Positions 24,797 through 36,291 of a DNA stretch of 64,000 nt are shown here, one piece after another (position 1 is the stretch's first letter; each line of letters opens with the position of its first letter). Where the stretch lies: assembly GCA_003415625.1 (NCBI GenBank), contig PYIU01000009.1, forward strand, positions 2,852,001-2,916,000, given 5' to 3'. A program made the translations under genes and the position numbers. The DNA is from Aquanectria penicillioides. Taxonomy: Eukaryota > Ascomycota > Sordariomycetes > Hypocreales > Nectriaceae. Under the pieces are notes generated by a model. The model made no database searches. It was not told where the DNA came from and was given only the letters and a program-made list of their open reading frames with translations.

Positions 24797-27154
24797 CTAT
24801 CGTCGCAACGCTCGCGGGGGTGCATTGGTTGGAACCGTACCGCCTGTTGGCAGGTTGTTAATGACGTTCGGGAACACAAACGACCCGAGGAATCCTGATG
24901 CCACAGGCGTGAACTGCTGTGACACGCCACGGGCAACCTGCATCATGGGGGGGTTCTGACCTGCACCAGGTGGCGGGGGAGGAACTGGAATCGCTTGCGC
25001 GAACCCATTGTTGATCGGGGCCGGCGCATTGGCTAGCCCTACCGGGTTCTGGGCCTGAACGTCCACAACCATATCGGCACCGTCGAGTCCTTCAAAGTCG
25101 TTTTCCTCGTCGGCCATTTCGTCATCAAAGGCCTCGCCATCTACGGCTGCAATGAGTCCGGATGGTCGCCCTGTGGTTGTGAATGGGGATCTCCGTGATG
25201 GGTCGCCGCCAAGCCGGCTTGGTCTGGGTGGGAAAGTCTCGCGAAGCTCCTCAAATTGAGGAGAAGTCGTGAGGAAATCTCGGAACTTGGACACCATGGT
25301 ACCGGAGAAGACGCAGAAGACGTCTCGTTGATGCTGGGTAAACTCTGTGCGGCGAGTCAGTAACATTCCCCAGGAATACGAAAGGACAGCGGGAATGCAT
25401 ACCAGGAGGTGCGGTTCGGCAGAAGGGCTGGAAGTCATCTCGCTGGAAAGCGGCAACGCCAGTCAAGCTGAGGTGAGTAAGTCGAGGGCAAGAATTGAGA
25501 AGTTTCATGATGCTCTGTTTGCAGTTAGCAATGGTGTTGCCTTATGTCATCGAACACACGCGGGTGTGTAACTGACCTTGAGGGTTAGGTTGATGCAGTA
25601 GCTCAGATGCACACGCTCAAGGCTCGAGGCGTAGTACTCGCCGCCTACAAACATTCCGCTGGCATCTCTCCGCACTCGGGGTCGATAAGCCGCCTCCGCA
25701 AGCGCAAAGACGGAGTCGTCGGTGATGGAGCTGCACTTGACCAGACCTATTCGCTTCAGCTTTGGAAGCAGGGCCAGTCGCTTGACAGACTCGTCGGTCA
25801 AGTTGGTGCAGCATCCCAGGTCAATGTATCGGATGCGGTTGCAGTTGTGGACCAGCTTCTTAACGCCTTCGTCCGTGATCTGACCGCAGTGGCCCAGGTG
25901 CACGTAGTGCAGGTTCTTACCAAGCTTCGAGATGGCGTGGACCGCCGCATCGGTGATGTTGCGGCACTTGGCCAGGACAAGGTTTCGGAGGCGCGGGGCA
26001 ACGTCGATGATCTTCTGGACAGCCGCATCGGTCAGGCGGGTGCACGACGTGAGGTCTAGGATGCGAAGATGCTCAAAGACACGCCCAGGAGGCAGTGCCA
26101 GGAAGGCCTCGTCGTCGATGAGGTCGCAGCTCGCCAATCGTAGCTCGCGCAGGCAGTTTCCCCTGGCCAGCAGAGACGTCACCGGGCTGTTGCCGATCAT
26201 GATGCACTGGTGAAGATCGATCTCGAGGATGTTGGGACAATGTTCGGCAAAGGCGAGGATGGCATCGTCTCGAAGCTGGGCACATTCATTGAGTTTCAAC
26301 TGTGGTTAGGACGAGATGATTAGCAAGCATAAACGTGGACGAGGGGTGCAGCCTCGAAAGAAAAAGAGGTGAGAAGAGAGGGAGGAGAAATAGGTCCTGG
26401 ATCGTCATACCCTCTTGATGAATCTGCAGCTGTGCGCCAAAGCAATCATGCTCTCATTGGAAATCTTCTCGCAGCCTGAAATGTTCAGGCCCTGTAGACG
26501 TCTGCAGTGCTCGGCAATGGCAAGGATGGACTGTTCGGTGATATCCTTGTCGCTGGAGATATCGAGGGCCAGAAGCGAGGCGTTGTTCTCGACCAGGGCA
26601 ATCAGGCCTGTATCGGTCAGACCACGGCAGTTGGTCAGAGTGAGGCGTTCGACGCGGGTGCAGACGGACAGAGGCATAACGCTGCCGTCGTTGACCTTGT
26701 CTGCAAGGGCGGCAAGGTTCAGGCGCTTGATGAAATCGCGATAGCTGAAAAACGGGCGGTCGAGGCCCAGGGTCTGGCAGATGCTGCTGTGGTTTTTCCA
26801 GTTTGTGCAGGCAGGGCGATGCCACAGTAGGTCGACAGTGTTTCTGGCCCATCGCTTGGAGACGAGCATACAGTGGTAGAGGTCCGAGGTGGCGCTTAGC
26901 TTGGCAAAGACGCTGATGAGAATCTCGTTGGGCAGGCGGTTAACGGGGGGCCAACAGGTATCGTCGACCTGCATGTCCTGGAAGTTGGGGACGCCGAGCG
27001 AGGACTGCGAATCGTTGGCGCCGAGGAAGAAGTCGGACTCCTCGTTGTCTGCGGGCGCGGGGGAATTGGTTGACGACGACGAGCGGGAGTCATCCTGCTC
27101 ATCAGCTGCTGCAGCCGCTGCGGCTACGGCAGGGCCTGGGCGAGAAGCAGCCAT
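24797..27154 (-). CDS. grr1: Grr1-type F-box / leucine-rich repeat protein, four exons
   Basis: Substrate-recognition subunit of an SCF ubiquitin ligase; in yeast Grr1 controls G1 cyclins and nutrient signalling. Exons on the minus strand: 26411-27154, 25577-26299, 25403-25514 and 24797-25344, giving 708 aa. An Ala/Ser-rich disordered N-terminus is followed by an F-box at about residues 71-115 (VNRLPNEILISVFAKL..., LVSKRWARNTVDLLW). A long series of Cys-containing LRRs follows (LTNCRGLTDTGLIAL, ISGCEKISNESMIAL, LTSCTRLTDAAVQKI, LGHCGQITDEGVKKL, LVKCSSITDDSVFAL and others). The tail is acidic and Pro-rich (PVPPPPPGAG). All junctions keep frame. I chose ATG 27154 (CAAACATGG); the frame is open further up to an ATG-like start at 27313. 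Confidence 0.95.
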
Positions 27155-29615
27155 GTTTGATGAGGAGAGGCGGCGAGACGATGCACGCCGAGCGAGGTAG
27201 GATAATCGGTCGTGGTTGGGAATGGGTTGTGAGATTACAAAGCCGTGAGGGGCGATGAGGCTAGGGAGGGTGAGGGCGCAGGTGAGGTTATGAGGGTTTG
27301 CAGCCAGCGACACTGGGTGAGCGGCCGTTCACGATGGCAGCAGCCGCCGGAGACGCCAACGTCTCTCTCGCTCTGCTCTCGACGGCGGAGAGAGGTGCCA
27401 AAAACAGCGTGCGAAACACGTATCCTCGGGGTTGGCTTCGTTCGCTGCGGGCGAGGGTCGTGGGTCCGAGAGTTTGCGGCGGCGTCGGAGGTTGGGTTGT
27501 GTAATGGTAAAGATGAAGGCGGTGGTGATGGTGGTGGGCGGATTGATGTTTTGGAGGGACAGCAGCGGCAAGCAATAGACTGCAGCAGGCCCGGGCACAA
27601 ACACGCAAAGAAACCCGCGGGTACGTACGGCGTGGTACCTCAGTTAGTGGACGATTTGACAGTGGGCGGCGGCACAGCCGAAATAGGCGTGGAACCTAAA
27701 CAGATCGGGGCTTGGGGGACTTTGACTGGGGAACTCTGGGCTCTCGCGCCCGCGCTAGGCTGGGCTTGGGCCTGGAGAAGGCAGTGTGTTTCCTTTTTTC
27801 TCAGGATGGCCCCCCACTAGTTTCAGCCTCGTTGTAGGGGCCCTTAGGGGAGGACCGTAGTGGCCATAGCAGCCAAAAGCCCTGAAGGGGCCTCTGAAAG
27901 GGGGAGGCGCTCCAGGGGGCAGCCTAGGGGACTCAAGGGCCCGGAGGGGAGCCCGCCCCAGGGGCTCCGACGCTAGACGATGCGCCAGTGGCCCTTTGCC
28001 CTTTGCCTGTTACAGGGCGTGGCAATGCTGTTTCCCAGCGCATTTCAGTGCCCCTCGGAGCATCAATCTGGGAGGGACCACCACTATGCATAGGGCGCTG
28101 TGGGGGGGGCAATTGCCCGTGGCTGGTGGGGTCTCATTCGGTAGATTCGTGGCCAGGGCGTGACCGGGGCCCAGCACGAATCAAGGCTCAAACCAATGGC
28201 CCCGGTGACTCCGGAAAGACATTGTTGAGGCGACGTGATGTGGCCTTGGGACGCGGCAACCGGCGGTTGACTGGCGCGGAGGCGAGCTGAGTTGTGTTGT
28301 GAAGAGGGCCAGACAATGTCTCGCAGTTGACACCCGCATGCGTTGAATGTCTCTCCCAATAACCACACAAGCGGCGACCCGAGTTGGCGGGGGGGCAGAC
28401 AGGGCTGCGATTGTTCGGAAACGGAATGGCAGAGTCCATAATTAGTTGACTAGTAGATAACTACCTGGGTATGTATGGGCATGGCCATGGCACCAACACA
28501 AGCAGTCAAAGGCGGGGCCTTGTGGAAACGAAGCAACCGATTTGAGTCACCCAAATCAGGCAAAATTAGGGGTGGTACCCGAAGAGTTGTCTCGAGGGGG
28601 CGCGCCTTGTCCAACGGCTTGTTCTGGAATACAGCCATTCTTTTTTTGGCTGTCCTTGGCACGTTTGTATCTCCCAGCATGACATGACAAATGGGTTGAA
28701 GCGAAGAGTGAGGTCGACACTAGGCTGGCAGGGGTCGCACATCAGTGCTCCCGGGGGGCCCATCTCCATCAAAACATTATGAACATGGGATGAAGCACCC
28801 CCCTCCCAGAACCACCACACCGAGCCAACCGAGGAGACAGGTCACAGCCTTTGCGAACAATCAGCAACCACCATCGCTTCCGACTTAATTCGCAACTCTG
28901 GTTCTCAGGTCTGTTTCTGTCCACCTCCGGGAAAAGGTGATGTGCATGTGCAGTCTGCATTGTTAGCCCGTGTGATACAGATACAGCCTGCATTCCCTTC
29001 GCCGCATCCTCCTGTCACGTTGTATTGTCACCCAAGCAGCTGACTTTCTCACATCCTCTGCCCGCCTGATGGTGGGATGGGGGGCTGTGTTCAAGACAGC
29101 CGCATCAAATCATGGTGCCTCGATCGTGCTGTAGCTTGCTGGGTGCACTAAACTGCCGAGCAGTGTATCGTCGCACCAGCGTCAACGGCGTCTTTGCGAC
29201 TGATTCAGCATTAAACCCCGGGAACTCCAGGGTAGGGCCCCTCCCGATGTTCGGCGGGCCGTGACATGACGCACATAGCTTGTTGATGGAGCGGAGTTTC
29301 GATAATTGCAGCACTGGATTCCTCCCGTCCCACCCATTAGATAACATCACGTGGCCGGGGTTCCCTCACAGTGAGCGGCACCTTGGTGGGACCTGAGGAT
29401 CCGCGCCAAGAGCCAAATCCGCGCTTCCAATCGGATCGTATGTTTTTCCCGTCACTTCTATCCGTAAGGGCTCGCTGCTTCGGTGCTTCGGCCTCGAGCT
29501 TCAGCGACCAACCCACGACACCTTCACCCAAGCCGTTTCGTCGTTCAATGGACTTCTCCTGATCCGTCCAGTGCCCATCGTCTCGTCCTGCGACTCCCTC
29601 TCCGCAGCTGCCGCC
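27155..29615. promoter_or_regulatory. Divergent intergenic, grr1 / AIM18-like promoters
   Basis: 2.46 kb between two divergent starts. It is GC- and G-rich around 27830-28290 with many AGGGGCC-like words. No frame has domain character. It should hold both promoters and possibly a long 5' leader for grr1, which is common for nutrient-signalling genes. Confidence 0.5.
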
Positions 29616-30773
29616 ATGCTCCGTCCTTCGACCCTCCGTCCATCTCTCCGGACGCAGCGCTTACAATGCGCTGCGCTGCAGGCATCTCGCCGGAGTGTGT
29701 TCTCACAGCGCCAGTCTGGCCGTCTGACAGATGACTTTGACGTCAACCACCTCAATTCGAAGCGCCGCGACTACGAGCAAAACCGAACTGCCTTCCTCGC
29801 CGCCGGTGCCGTTGCCGGCATCGTTTCTTTCATCTACACTGCGTGGAAGCTCAAGCAGGCCATTGATGCCCAGAACGAGAAGGAGAAGCGGGCCGTCAAG
29901 TGTGATGCTCAGGTCCCCAGTGAGATTTTCAAGACTGAGGCGGGTGAGAAGCGCAAGGTGGTCCTCCATGACGACGAGGGCCGCGAAGTCGTGCCCACCG
30001 GCAACTCCGTCGTCAAGCTGTTTCCCCGACTCATCAACGTCGAGGAGCTCCCCGCAGTCCAGAACCCTGCGGGTCCCATCGCAGCCGCCGTCTCCAACAA
30101 TCAGGGCACTGAGTTTACCCTCGTTGGTCTGGGAACGAGGAGTGTGACCTTCATTGGTATCGAAGTTTACGTCGTTGGATTTTACGTTGCTACCCAGGAC
30201 ATTGCCAAGCTTCAGAATTACCTTGTCAAGAAGATCAACCCCCTAGCTACCACCTTGATTCCTTCCGAGAAAGATGCCCTACGCAATGCTCTCAAGGATG
30301 CCACTGAGAGCGAGGAGACCTGGAATGCCATCTTCAAGGATGCCGGACTTCGCACTGCTTTCCGCATCACCCCCGTCAAGGACACCGACTTCCCGCATCT
30401 GCGTGACGGCCTGGTCAGGGCCATTACTGCCCGCTCCGGACGGGACCCGGCCTACAACGACGAGGAATTCGGTACTGCCATGAAGACCTTTAAGCACATG
30501 TTCCAGCGAGGACTGGTTCCCCGCACTAAGGAGCTCCTGTTGGCCCGAGATGCCGCCGGCAAGCTGACCATTACCTACAACGCTGGCGACAACAAGGAGC
30601 CTAAGAAGAGCCTGATGGGAACTGTGGAGGACGAAAGATTGTCGAGACTTCTCTGGCTCAACTACCTAGGCGGTAAGAAGGTCGCCTCTGAGCAAGCACG
30701 CCAGAGCGTTATCGATGGTGTGATGGAGTTTGTTGAGAGGCCCATCGGCACTGTTGCGGCGCAGGTTCTGTAG
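29616..30773 (+). CDS. aim18: AIM18/AIM46-like mitochondrial protein, chalcone isomerase fold
   Basis: Mitochondrial protein of the Aim18/Aim46 family, which has a chalcone-flavanone-isomerase fold; the molecular role is not settled. From ATG 29616 (GCCGCCATGC) it has 385 aa. The first ~35 residues are Arg/Ser/Gln-rich without acids (MLRPSTLRPSLRTQRL...), a good targeting presequence. A membrane segment lies at about 57-79 (FLAAGAVAGIVSFIYTAW). The domain starts after residue ~170 (FTLVGLGTRSVTFIGIEVYV, VGFYVAT) and includes TAFRITPVKDTDFPHLRDGL and RGLVPRTKELLLAR. The open frame extends 15 codons upstream, but that part starts without a good ATG context. Single exon. Its 3' end converges on the glutaredoxin gene. 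Confidence 0.92.
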   Translation: MLRPSTLRPSLRTQRLQCAALQASRRSVFSQRQSGRLTDDFDVNHLNSKRRDYEQNRTAFLAAGAVAGIVSFIYTAWKLKQAIDAQNEKEKRAVKCDAQVPSEIFKTEAGEKRKVVLHDDEGREVVPTGNSVVKLFPRLINVEELPAVQNPAGPIAAAVSNNQGTEFTLVGLGTRSVTFIGIEVYVVGFYVATQDIAKLQNYLVKKINPLATTLIPSEKDALRNALKDATESEETWNAIFKDAGLRTAFRITPVKDTDFPHLRDGLVRAITARSGRDPAYNDEEFGTAMKTFKHMFQRGLVPRTKELLLARDAAGKLTITYNAGDNKEPKKSLMGTVEDERLSRLLWLNYLGGKKVASEQARQSVIDGVMEFVERPIGTVAAQVL

Positions 30774-31110
30774 ATGCCCATACCGTGTTTCCTAAAGAAT
30801 TAAAAAGGGGAGGAAAGAAAATGTATAGTATGCCCATGCCTACGAGGCAGCAACCGGGTTGTTATGTAACACTAGGCATGAACACAACTCAACACCTCGA
30901 TGTCGAGACGTGCAAGATCAATTGACTCGACCTCCGGATTGGAGAGAAAGACTCTGTATTTATCGTAACAATGCCATTTATTTATTTGGCTATCTCTATG
31001 CGTTGGAGCCAAACATCAAAACCCAGTCCCCAATATCTATAGTTTTGAACTGAGCGGTCATCAGCTCCCGCCCAACACGTTCAAGGACAAAGCAACTCGA
31101 AAAGAGGACC
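30774..31110. other. Convergent 3' region, AIM18-like / glutaredoxin
   Basis: 337 bp between two convergent stops, AT-richer, presumably 3' UTRs. Nothing else seen. Confidence 0.6.
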
Positions 31111-31819
31111 TTACGCGGCCAAAGCACCGGCATCGGTAAGCAGGGTCTTGAGCTTGCCCGAAGAGAGGAGGCCCTGGAGGTCGGAGTTGCCGCCGATAGA
31201 CTTGGCCTTGATGAAGGTGTTGGGGACGGTGCGCTGGCCGGTGATCTGCTCGAGGGCGTCCTGGAGAGCAGCGCCGTCGGCTAAAAAAAAAAAGAGGATG
31301 CGATGTTAGCCGCACGTCCTTCCTTTCATAGGCTGAAGGATTAGGGGGGATGATGACGTACCGATGTTGTCAAGCTCAAGAGCCTGGTACTCGGCACCCA
31401 GCCTGTCAAGGGTCTGCTTGGTGGCCCTGCAGTAGGGGCAGTAAGACTTAGAGAAGACGACTATACGGTTCGAGTGTCAGCCAAGTATAAGCACTTTCGG
31501 AAGACGATATGCGCCCCACTGGATAGCCAGGGGAGGAACCGAAACGCAACGCAACACAACGCAACGTAACTATGTATGTAGAACTTGGGGTGGAAGAGGT
31601 TGGGTTCGCGAGCGGGGGATAGAGACTTGAGGCGGGGGTGATAGTAGCAGCGGGAGGAGTGTGCAAAGCATCCACAATGGGGCACGGCACGAGTCAACAT
31701 GGAGTAAACTCACCAACAGAGTTGCCGTTGACGAGCTCTTGGACCTTCTTGGTAGCGTCTGCCATTGTGCCGGGACTGGTTGGACGAGCGGTGGAGAAGA
31801 AAGAACGGAAGAAGTTCAT
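31111..31819 (-). CDS. Dithiol glutaredoxin, three exons, two possible starts
   Basis: Glutathione-dependent thiol-disulfide oxidoreductase. Minus-strand exons: 31714-31819 (or from 31765), 31362-31460 and 31111-31280. From ATG 31765 (MADATKK) it is 106 aa, a plain cytosolic glutaredoxin. From ATG 31819 it is 124 aa and gains MNFFRSFFSTARPTSPG, rich in Phe, Ser and Arg with no acid, like a mitochondrial presequence. Active site CPYC (in VVFSKSYCPYC), then TVPNTFI (cis-Pro block) and GGNSDL (glutathione-binding GG) are all present. The intron 2 acceptor is an unusually long T run then TTTAG (31281-31297). Yeast Grx2 uses two in-frame starts in the same way, so dual targeting is likely here, though not shown. 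Confidence 0.93.
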
Positions 31820-34170
31820 GGGGGTTGGATTGGGAAAAGAGAGGAGAAGAGGGGAGAAACTCGGGCGCCAACGCGGCAATTAATAAAGACTATCGAGACA
31901 CGGGCGGAGAGAGAGCGAGTGTTTCGGAGTGGCGATGGAGTCCTGCTTTGTCATGCAAAAGACGCAATTTGTTCGCAGCTATCGTGGTTGATAATTGGGG
32001 GAGATTGGGTGCTGGAGGCAATGATGCAATCTATTCGCCGAGGCTTGCGTGGGCTTTCGGTTGTATTTTTTAATTTTTTTACTCTTTCGTTCTAAATTCG
32101 GCGTCGGCACCGAGGGGGAGCAAGAGAGGGTGTGCCTGATTGGGTTTAGCGCAAACTTGTTTTCTAATCGGGAATTGCTTCGTTACCAACAATGTGTGGT
32201 GATGTCGGGCTCTGGCTGTCAAAGCATGTGGAATCATGGCCTGAGACATTAGGTAATCTCGGGGTCTACGTATTGTTGCACGACCCAGGAGGTGGCCGAC
32301 CGAGGCGCGGGAGGTGCTGGGGGAGAGAGCCTCGCGTGCGGTTCAGTGGGCGTTCAGTGGAGGGGGTCCCTGAGGGGTCCCCTAAAGTGCATCTTGAATG
32401 GAACGGTGGAATCTCTAGTCTGGAGGGCTCCATCTCCCCGCGGGTTCTGGGGGGCGGGCTAGCGAGACGAGGGGATCTGGTTCTGTGAGAGATGGGTGCA
32501 CATGTAAATCGTGAATGATCTCCCCTCTCGATGACCGTCCTGGCATAGGTTTTTTTTTTACGTATTAGACAACACCGTTGCTGTCCACTCCCGTCTCAAC
32601 AGTTGCCATTGACTCGTGGCTCGAAGTCAGAAGTGTATTTTTCGATAGTCCGCACGAGACTGCATAGCTTATATCCGTATTATCTGCATGGTTTGTGCTA
32701 CGTGCTATTTCATGCCGGCAGCGCTGATCAGATTCCCCTCCATCATGCTACCGGCATGTGGTAGGTATGTGCATCATGGCCGCAATAATTTAGCCACCAC
32801 AGCCATCATCGCACCCACATGATTAGGTGTGGTTGGGGTGTCGTGTGGCCCCCCTTCCCTCTCCCTTGCCATCATTGTCCAGGCGTCTCCGTTCCCCTGG
32901 AACCTCCCTGCGACCTCCAGAACGTCCCTAATTCCAGCCCGTCGAGGCCTGTCGAAGCCCCCTAATTCAGCCTGCCGTTCAGCCTGGCAGCGCCCTCTTC
33001 AGTCTCCCCAGGCCTCCCGACACTGTGGTCCCACGTCATGTCCGCCCACCCATGCGGCTCAAAATCTCACCTTGAAACCTGGCGAGAGCAAAAAAAATAA
33101 AAAATTGATCAATCACTTAGGTGGCCTCCTCCCCTTCTTCTCGTTCGATCCATTCAACCCCTTCGGGATCCATTGTCTCTTTCAACCTCATCTCTCACCA
33201 TCGTGTCCCGTCTCGTCCAGCGATCGTCCCCCGTCTGGCACTTGGGACTGCATCACCATCTCTCCTTTCGCTGTCCGCATATCCGTCCTTGCATCACTCA
33301 CTGTCTGGTCCCCTCCCAAGCCCGGCGGCCCACCAATCGCATCACCACAGCCCGCATCTCGCCTCTCCTAGTTGTCCAACTTGCATCATCATCATCATCC
33401 ACACCATACGCCCACGGTGCACTACACACGTCCCAACCCCAGAGGCCCATGGCCCATACGCGCTCTTCGCACTACACACGCACCGCAACCCGACCAACCT
33501 GCGCCCACGCCTGAGCCCCTCACGGTGTTCTGATACCAGCGCATCCCACGCAGCGCAGCACCCGGCTCGCACCACAACCACACGCAAACGCAACCCGAGC
33601 CTCCTTTTCGTCGAACCTGCCTTTTGGGTTCCTCTTTGGGGACCCTCCTCGGCCGCTTGGCTCCCCTCCATCTCCCCCTCTCCCCCGCTGCCAACTCATT
33701 CCCGTAGCATCCTCCGCGCCGCCGTCGACGGGTTGTCCGCCAGCCTCGACTTTGTTCGCTAGGAACATCCTGGATCCAGGGGACGCGATCGTCGTTCGCT
33801 CCCGCCACCCGCCTGTCGTCCTTCCACGCCGTCTTCTCGCTCCACATCAGCCCACGACCAGAACAAGGAACTAGGAACTGCCCCTCGCTCGGCCGACTCG
33901 TCGACTTCCAGTCCCTGGCCACCCTAACTCCTGCCTTACTCACAGCAGCTGTGTCTAGGGCAATCGCTGTGTCCGCATCCGCACCCGCATCTGCACCTAC
34001 ACTGCACTGCGTGACTGCATCTCACCCCTCTGCCTCTGCCACCGCTCTCCGCCAGTCTGCGCGTGTGCCCTCCGCCCTCCGCCTCTCTCCGCCTCTCTCT
34101 CTCTCTCGTCCCTCTTACCCTTTTCCTCTAAGGTGTCCTCCGCCGGGGTCACCTTAGAACCGACGACAAA
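31820..34170. promoter_or_regulatory. Divergent intergenic, glutaredoxin / BAG-protein promoters and 5' leader
   Basis: 2.35 kb. From about 33000 the plus strand is strongly C/T-rich with no reliable frame, which looks like a long promoter or transcribed 5' leader of the BAG gene. A first exon of that gene may hide here (see that entry). Frames at 33121-33762 are Pro/Ser/Thr-rich noise from this composition. Confidence 0.45.
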
Positions 34171-35280
34171 GTGGATTCCAGTCAGGAAGTCGTGGCATCC
34201 TACGGTGCCCTACAAAACGTCACGTCCTACCTCAACGGGGCGCTGGCCAATCTCTCCACCGTCCTCCAAGACTCCAACGGTTACATCTCCGAAACCCTTG
34301 GTGTCCCTCCCAGTGTCGTCTACAGTAGTTTAGCCGCCGTCCTCGTCGCCGTCCCCCTTACAATGTCGAGATACGGCTGGTCCCTCGGTCGTGATCAGCT
34401 CTCCCCGTACCGCGGCCTCGGCCTCACGGGCGTGCCCGCTGTCACCGACGAGGATTTTAGCTACATCACCTCGCAAGATCTCGACACCACCGAGCAATAC
34501 TATCCTCATTCGCACTCGGCTGCCCCGCCAGAGCCCGAAGACGATATCCTCTTGATCAAGAACAAGGGCGTTACGTACCCCGCCCACTTCCCCGCCTACG
34601 CCATTGGAGACGGAAAGTTGCGCGTGCTGGACGTCAAGGAGCGTGTCGCTCTGATGATGGAACTCTCGCCCCGGGCCGCCCGCCGCATCAAGCTCATCTA
34701 CAAGGGCCGTCAGCTCAAGGACCCAATTGCCCCCGTCCGCGAGTACGGCGTCAAGAACAACAGCGAGTTGATGGCTGTTTTGGCCGAAATCGAGGAGGCA
34801 AGCAGCCCCTCGTCCGAAGAGATGGTCATTGTGGACGCACCTCCAGAGGACACCAGGTCTCGTAGCAGCAAGAAGGGCAAGAAGGGCCGCAACAAGAAGA
34901 AGAAGGGCGATGCCGACAAGGGAAGCTCCATTGCCGCCAGCAGCCCCCGCACCAGCAACTCCAACTTGGCATCTCCCAGGTCTCCAGCGATTCCCGCTGC
35001 CACACTTACCGGCCCCATGAAGGCGCTTCATGAACTGTCAACCGAGTTTGCCGCCAAGTGGCTTCCCCTATGTGATGAGTTCTGTGCCTCGCCGCCATCC
35101 GATGCCAAGAAGCGTGAGGAGGAGCACCGAAAACTATCCGAGACCATTATGCAGCAGATTGTGCTGAAGCTAGACAGCGTCGACAGCGAGGGAATCCCCG
35201 AGGTTAGGGCAACGAGGAAGGAATTGGTCCAGAGGGTGCAGGCCACGTTGAAAAGGCTGGATGTCGTCAAGGACTCGTAG
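34171..35280 (+). CDS. Membrane-anchored UBL/BAG-domain protein (Hsp70 co-chaperone), start unresolved
   Basis: Nucleotide-exchange factor for Hsp70, similar in layout to fission-yeast Bag101/Bag102 (membrane segment, ubiquitin-like region, BAG). Seen: an N-terminal helix region, a membrane segment at about residues 48-66 (VVYSSLAAVLVAVPLTM), a UBL-like region at about 150-210 (IKLIYKGRQLKDPIAPV), a Lys-rich NLS-like stretch (KKGKKGRNKKKK), and a C-terminal BAG domain (MKALHELSTEFAAKWLPLCD..., ending LVQRVQATLKRLDVVKDS). The frame from 34171 begins with GTG in ACAAAGTGGATTCC, and in-frame codons upstream run to a TAA at 34129-34131 with no ATG. The first downstream ATG (34363) would remove half the membrane segment. 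The sequence reads AAAG|TGGATTCC, so an upstream exon ending in A would make ATG GAT TCC across an intron. Confidence 0.85.
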   Translation: MDSSQEVVASYGALQNVTSYLNGALANLSTVLQDSNGYISETLGVPPSVVYSSLAAVLVAVPLTMSRYGWSLGRDQLSPYRGLGLTGVPAVTDEDFSYITSQDLDTTEQYYPHSHSAAPPEPEDDILLIKNKGVTYPAHFPAYAIGDGKLRVLDVKERVALMMELSPRAARRIKLIYKGRQLKDPIAPVREYGVKNNSELMAVLAEIEEASSPSSEEMVIVDAPPEDTRSRSSKKGKKGRNKKKKGDADKGSSIAASSPRTSNSNLASPRSPAIPAATLTGPMKALHELSTEFAAKWLPLCDEFCASPPSDAKKREEEHRKLSETIMQQIVLKLDSVDSEGIPEVRATRKELVQRVQATLKRLDVVKDS

Positions 35281-36291
35281 CCACCCTTGTTTCGGGGTTT
35301 CTTCTTCATTTCGTTTTACTATTATTACTATTATTTGCCGTTTTCTCGGGGTTTCAGGAGTCGCGGCTACACGGCGCTGCGAGACTTTTATCTAGCCCAG
35401 ACTTGGCTTTTTAGCATCGTTTAATTTGTTTGGACACTGGTTGAGGCGAGGTGGATGGTTTCTTTGGCACATGGTTGGCATTTCCCTCAGACATAGAGGA
35501 ACAAAGTTGTACAATAGATGAAAGCAGATTTCACGCCCTTACCGATGACAATGACCAAGATACAATTCACTCGGGAGAGACTGAAAGCCTTGTTGGTTGT
35601 TGATCGTCAATTACTGACTGCCTGTAAGCAAATGGGGAATGATTTCGATCCAGTGTCGCCCGTCAGCCCAACCGACCGACTTACACGCACATCTCAGGGC
35701 TCGTCTATGGAGTTGCCGCAATTATCACATGACGGAAACTCTGTTGTGGATGCTGCGCCAGGTGTTCGTCCAGTCGGCAGTGTGTGTCTCGGAAACCTAA
35801 CCCATGAGCTCAACGGAGACGGTGGATGACTCAGCAAGACGGTGAACGACAAAAAAGCAGATGCATGTCTAGCTGTCGGTCATGATTGCCAAACGGGAGA
35901 AAATCACGTGGAATTTGACTGACTAAAGTGTCTCATTCCCGGTTGTGCGAGGATTCTGTGTCGGTGTTCGGCAAATTGTCGGCTCGAGGCTCTAGGTCTC
36001 TTAGCCCTAAGCACCTCCAACAAACCAGCCCTCCTCGCTTGGTCCAAATCAAGCCCTTGCCCCATGCGGCTAGCGTCCTTTCTTGCAAAGGCACAACGAG
36101 CCCTCAAGCGGTCCTTGGATTTTTCGCCCGTCAATCACTATCGCGACCACTTCCACCCAACACCTCGAGGGACGACTAACCCCAGCAGCACAGGAAACAG
36201 ATCTTCGCCGGCCAGGTTCGAGGATCCGAATCTCTTTGCCGTCGTCTGAGCTGCCTTCTTTCCTTTCTTCATCCCCAGAAGTGACGGTACG
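35281..36291. promoter_or_regulatory. Intergenic, 3' of BAG gene and promoter of rpl16
   Basis: 1 kb between tandem genes. No gene seen; the frame at 35518-35829 has no domain character. A Tbf1-type word AGCCCTAA lies at 36003-36010, about 280 bp before the rpl16 start. Confidence 0.5.
36003..36010 (+). promoter_or_regulatory. Possible Tbf1-type site (ARCCCTAA) upstream of rpl16
   Basis: AGCCCTAA matches the ARCCCTAA consensus of Tbf1, which drives ribosomal-protein genes in several ascomycete yeasts. One 8-mer match can be chance. Confidence 0.3.

Noticed and set aside
33121..33762. Pro/Ser/Thr-rich frame upstream of the BAG gene
   Set aside because: Product of the C/T-rich strand; overlapping frames are equally open. 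I could not identify a first exon here with confidence.
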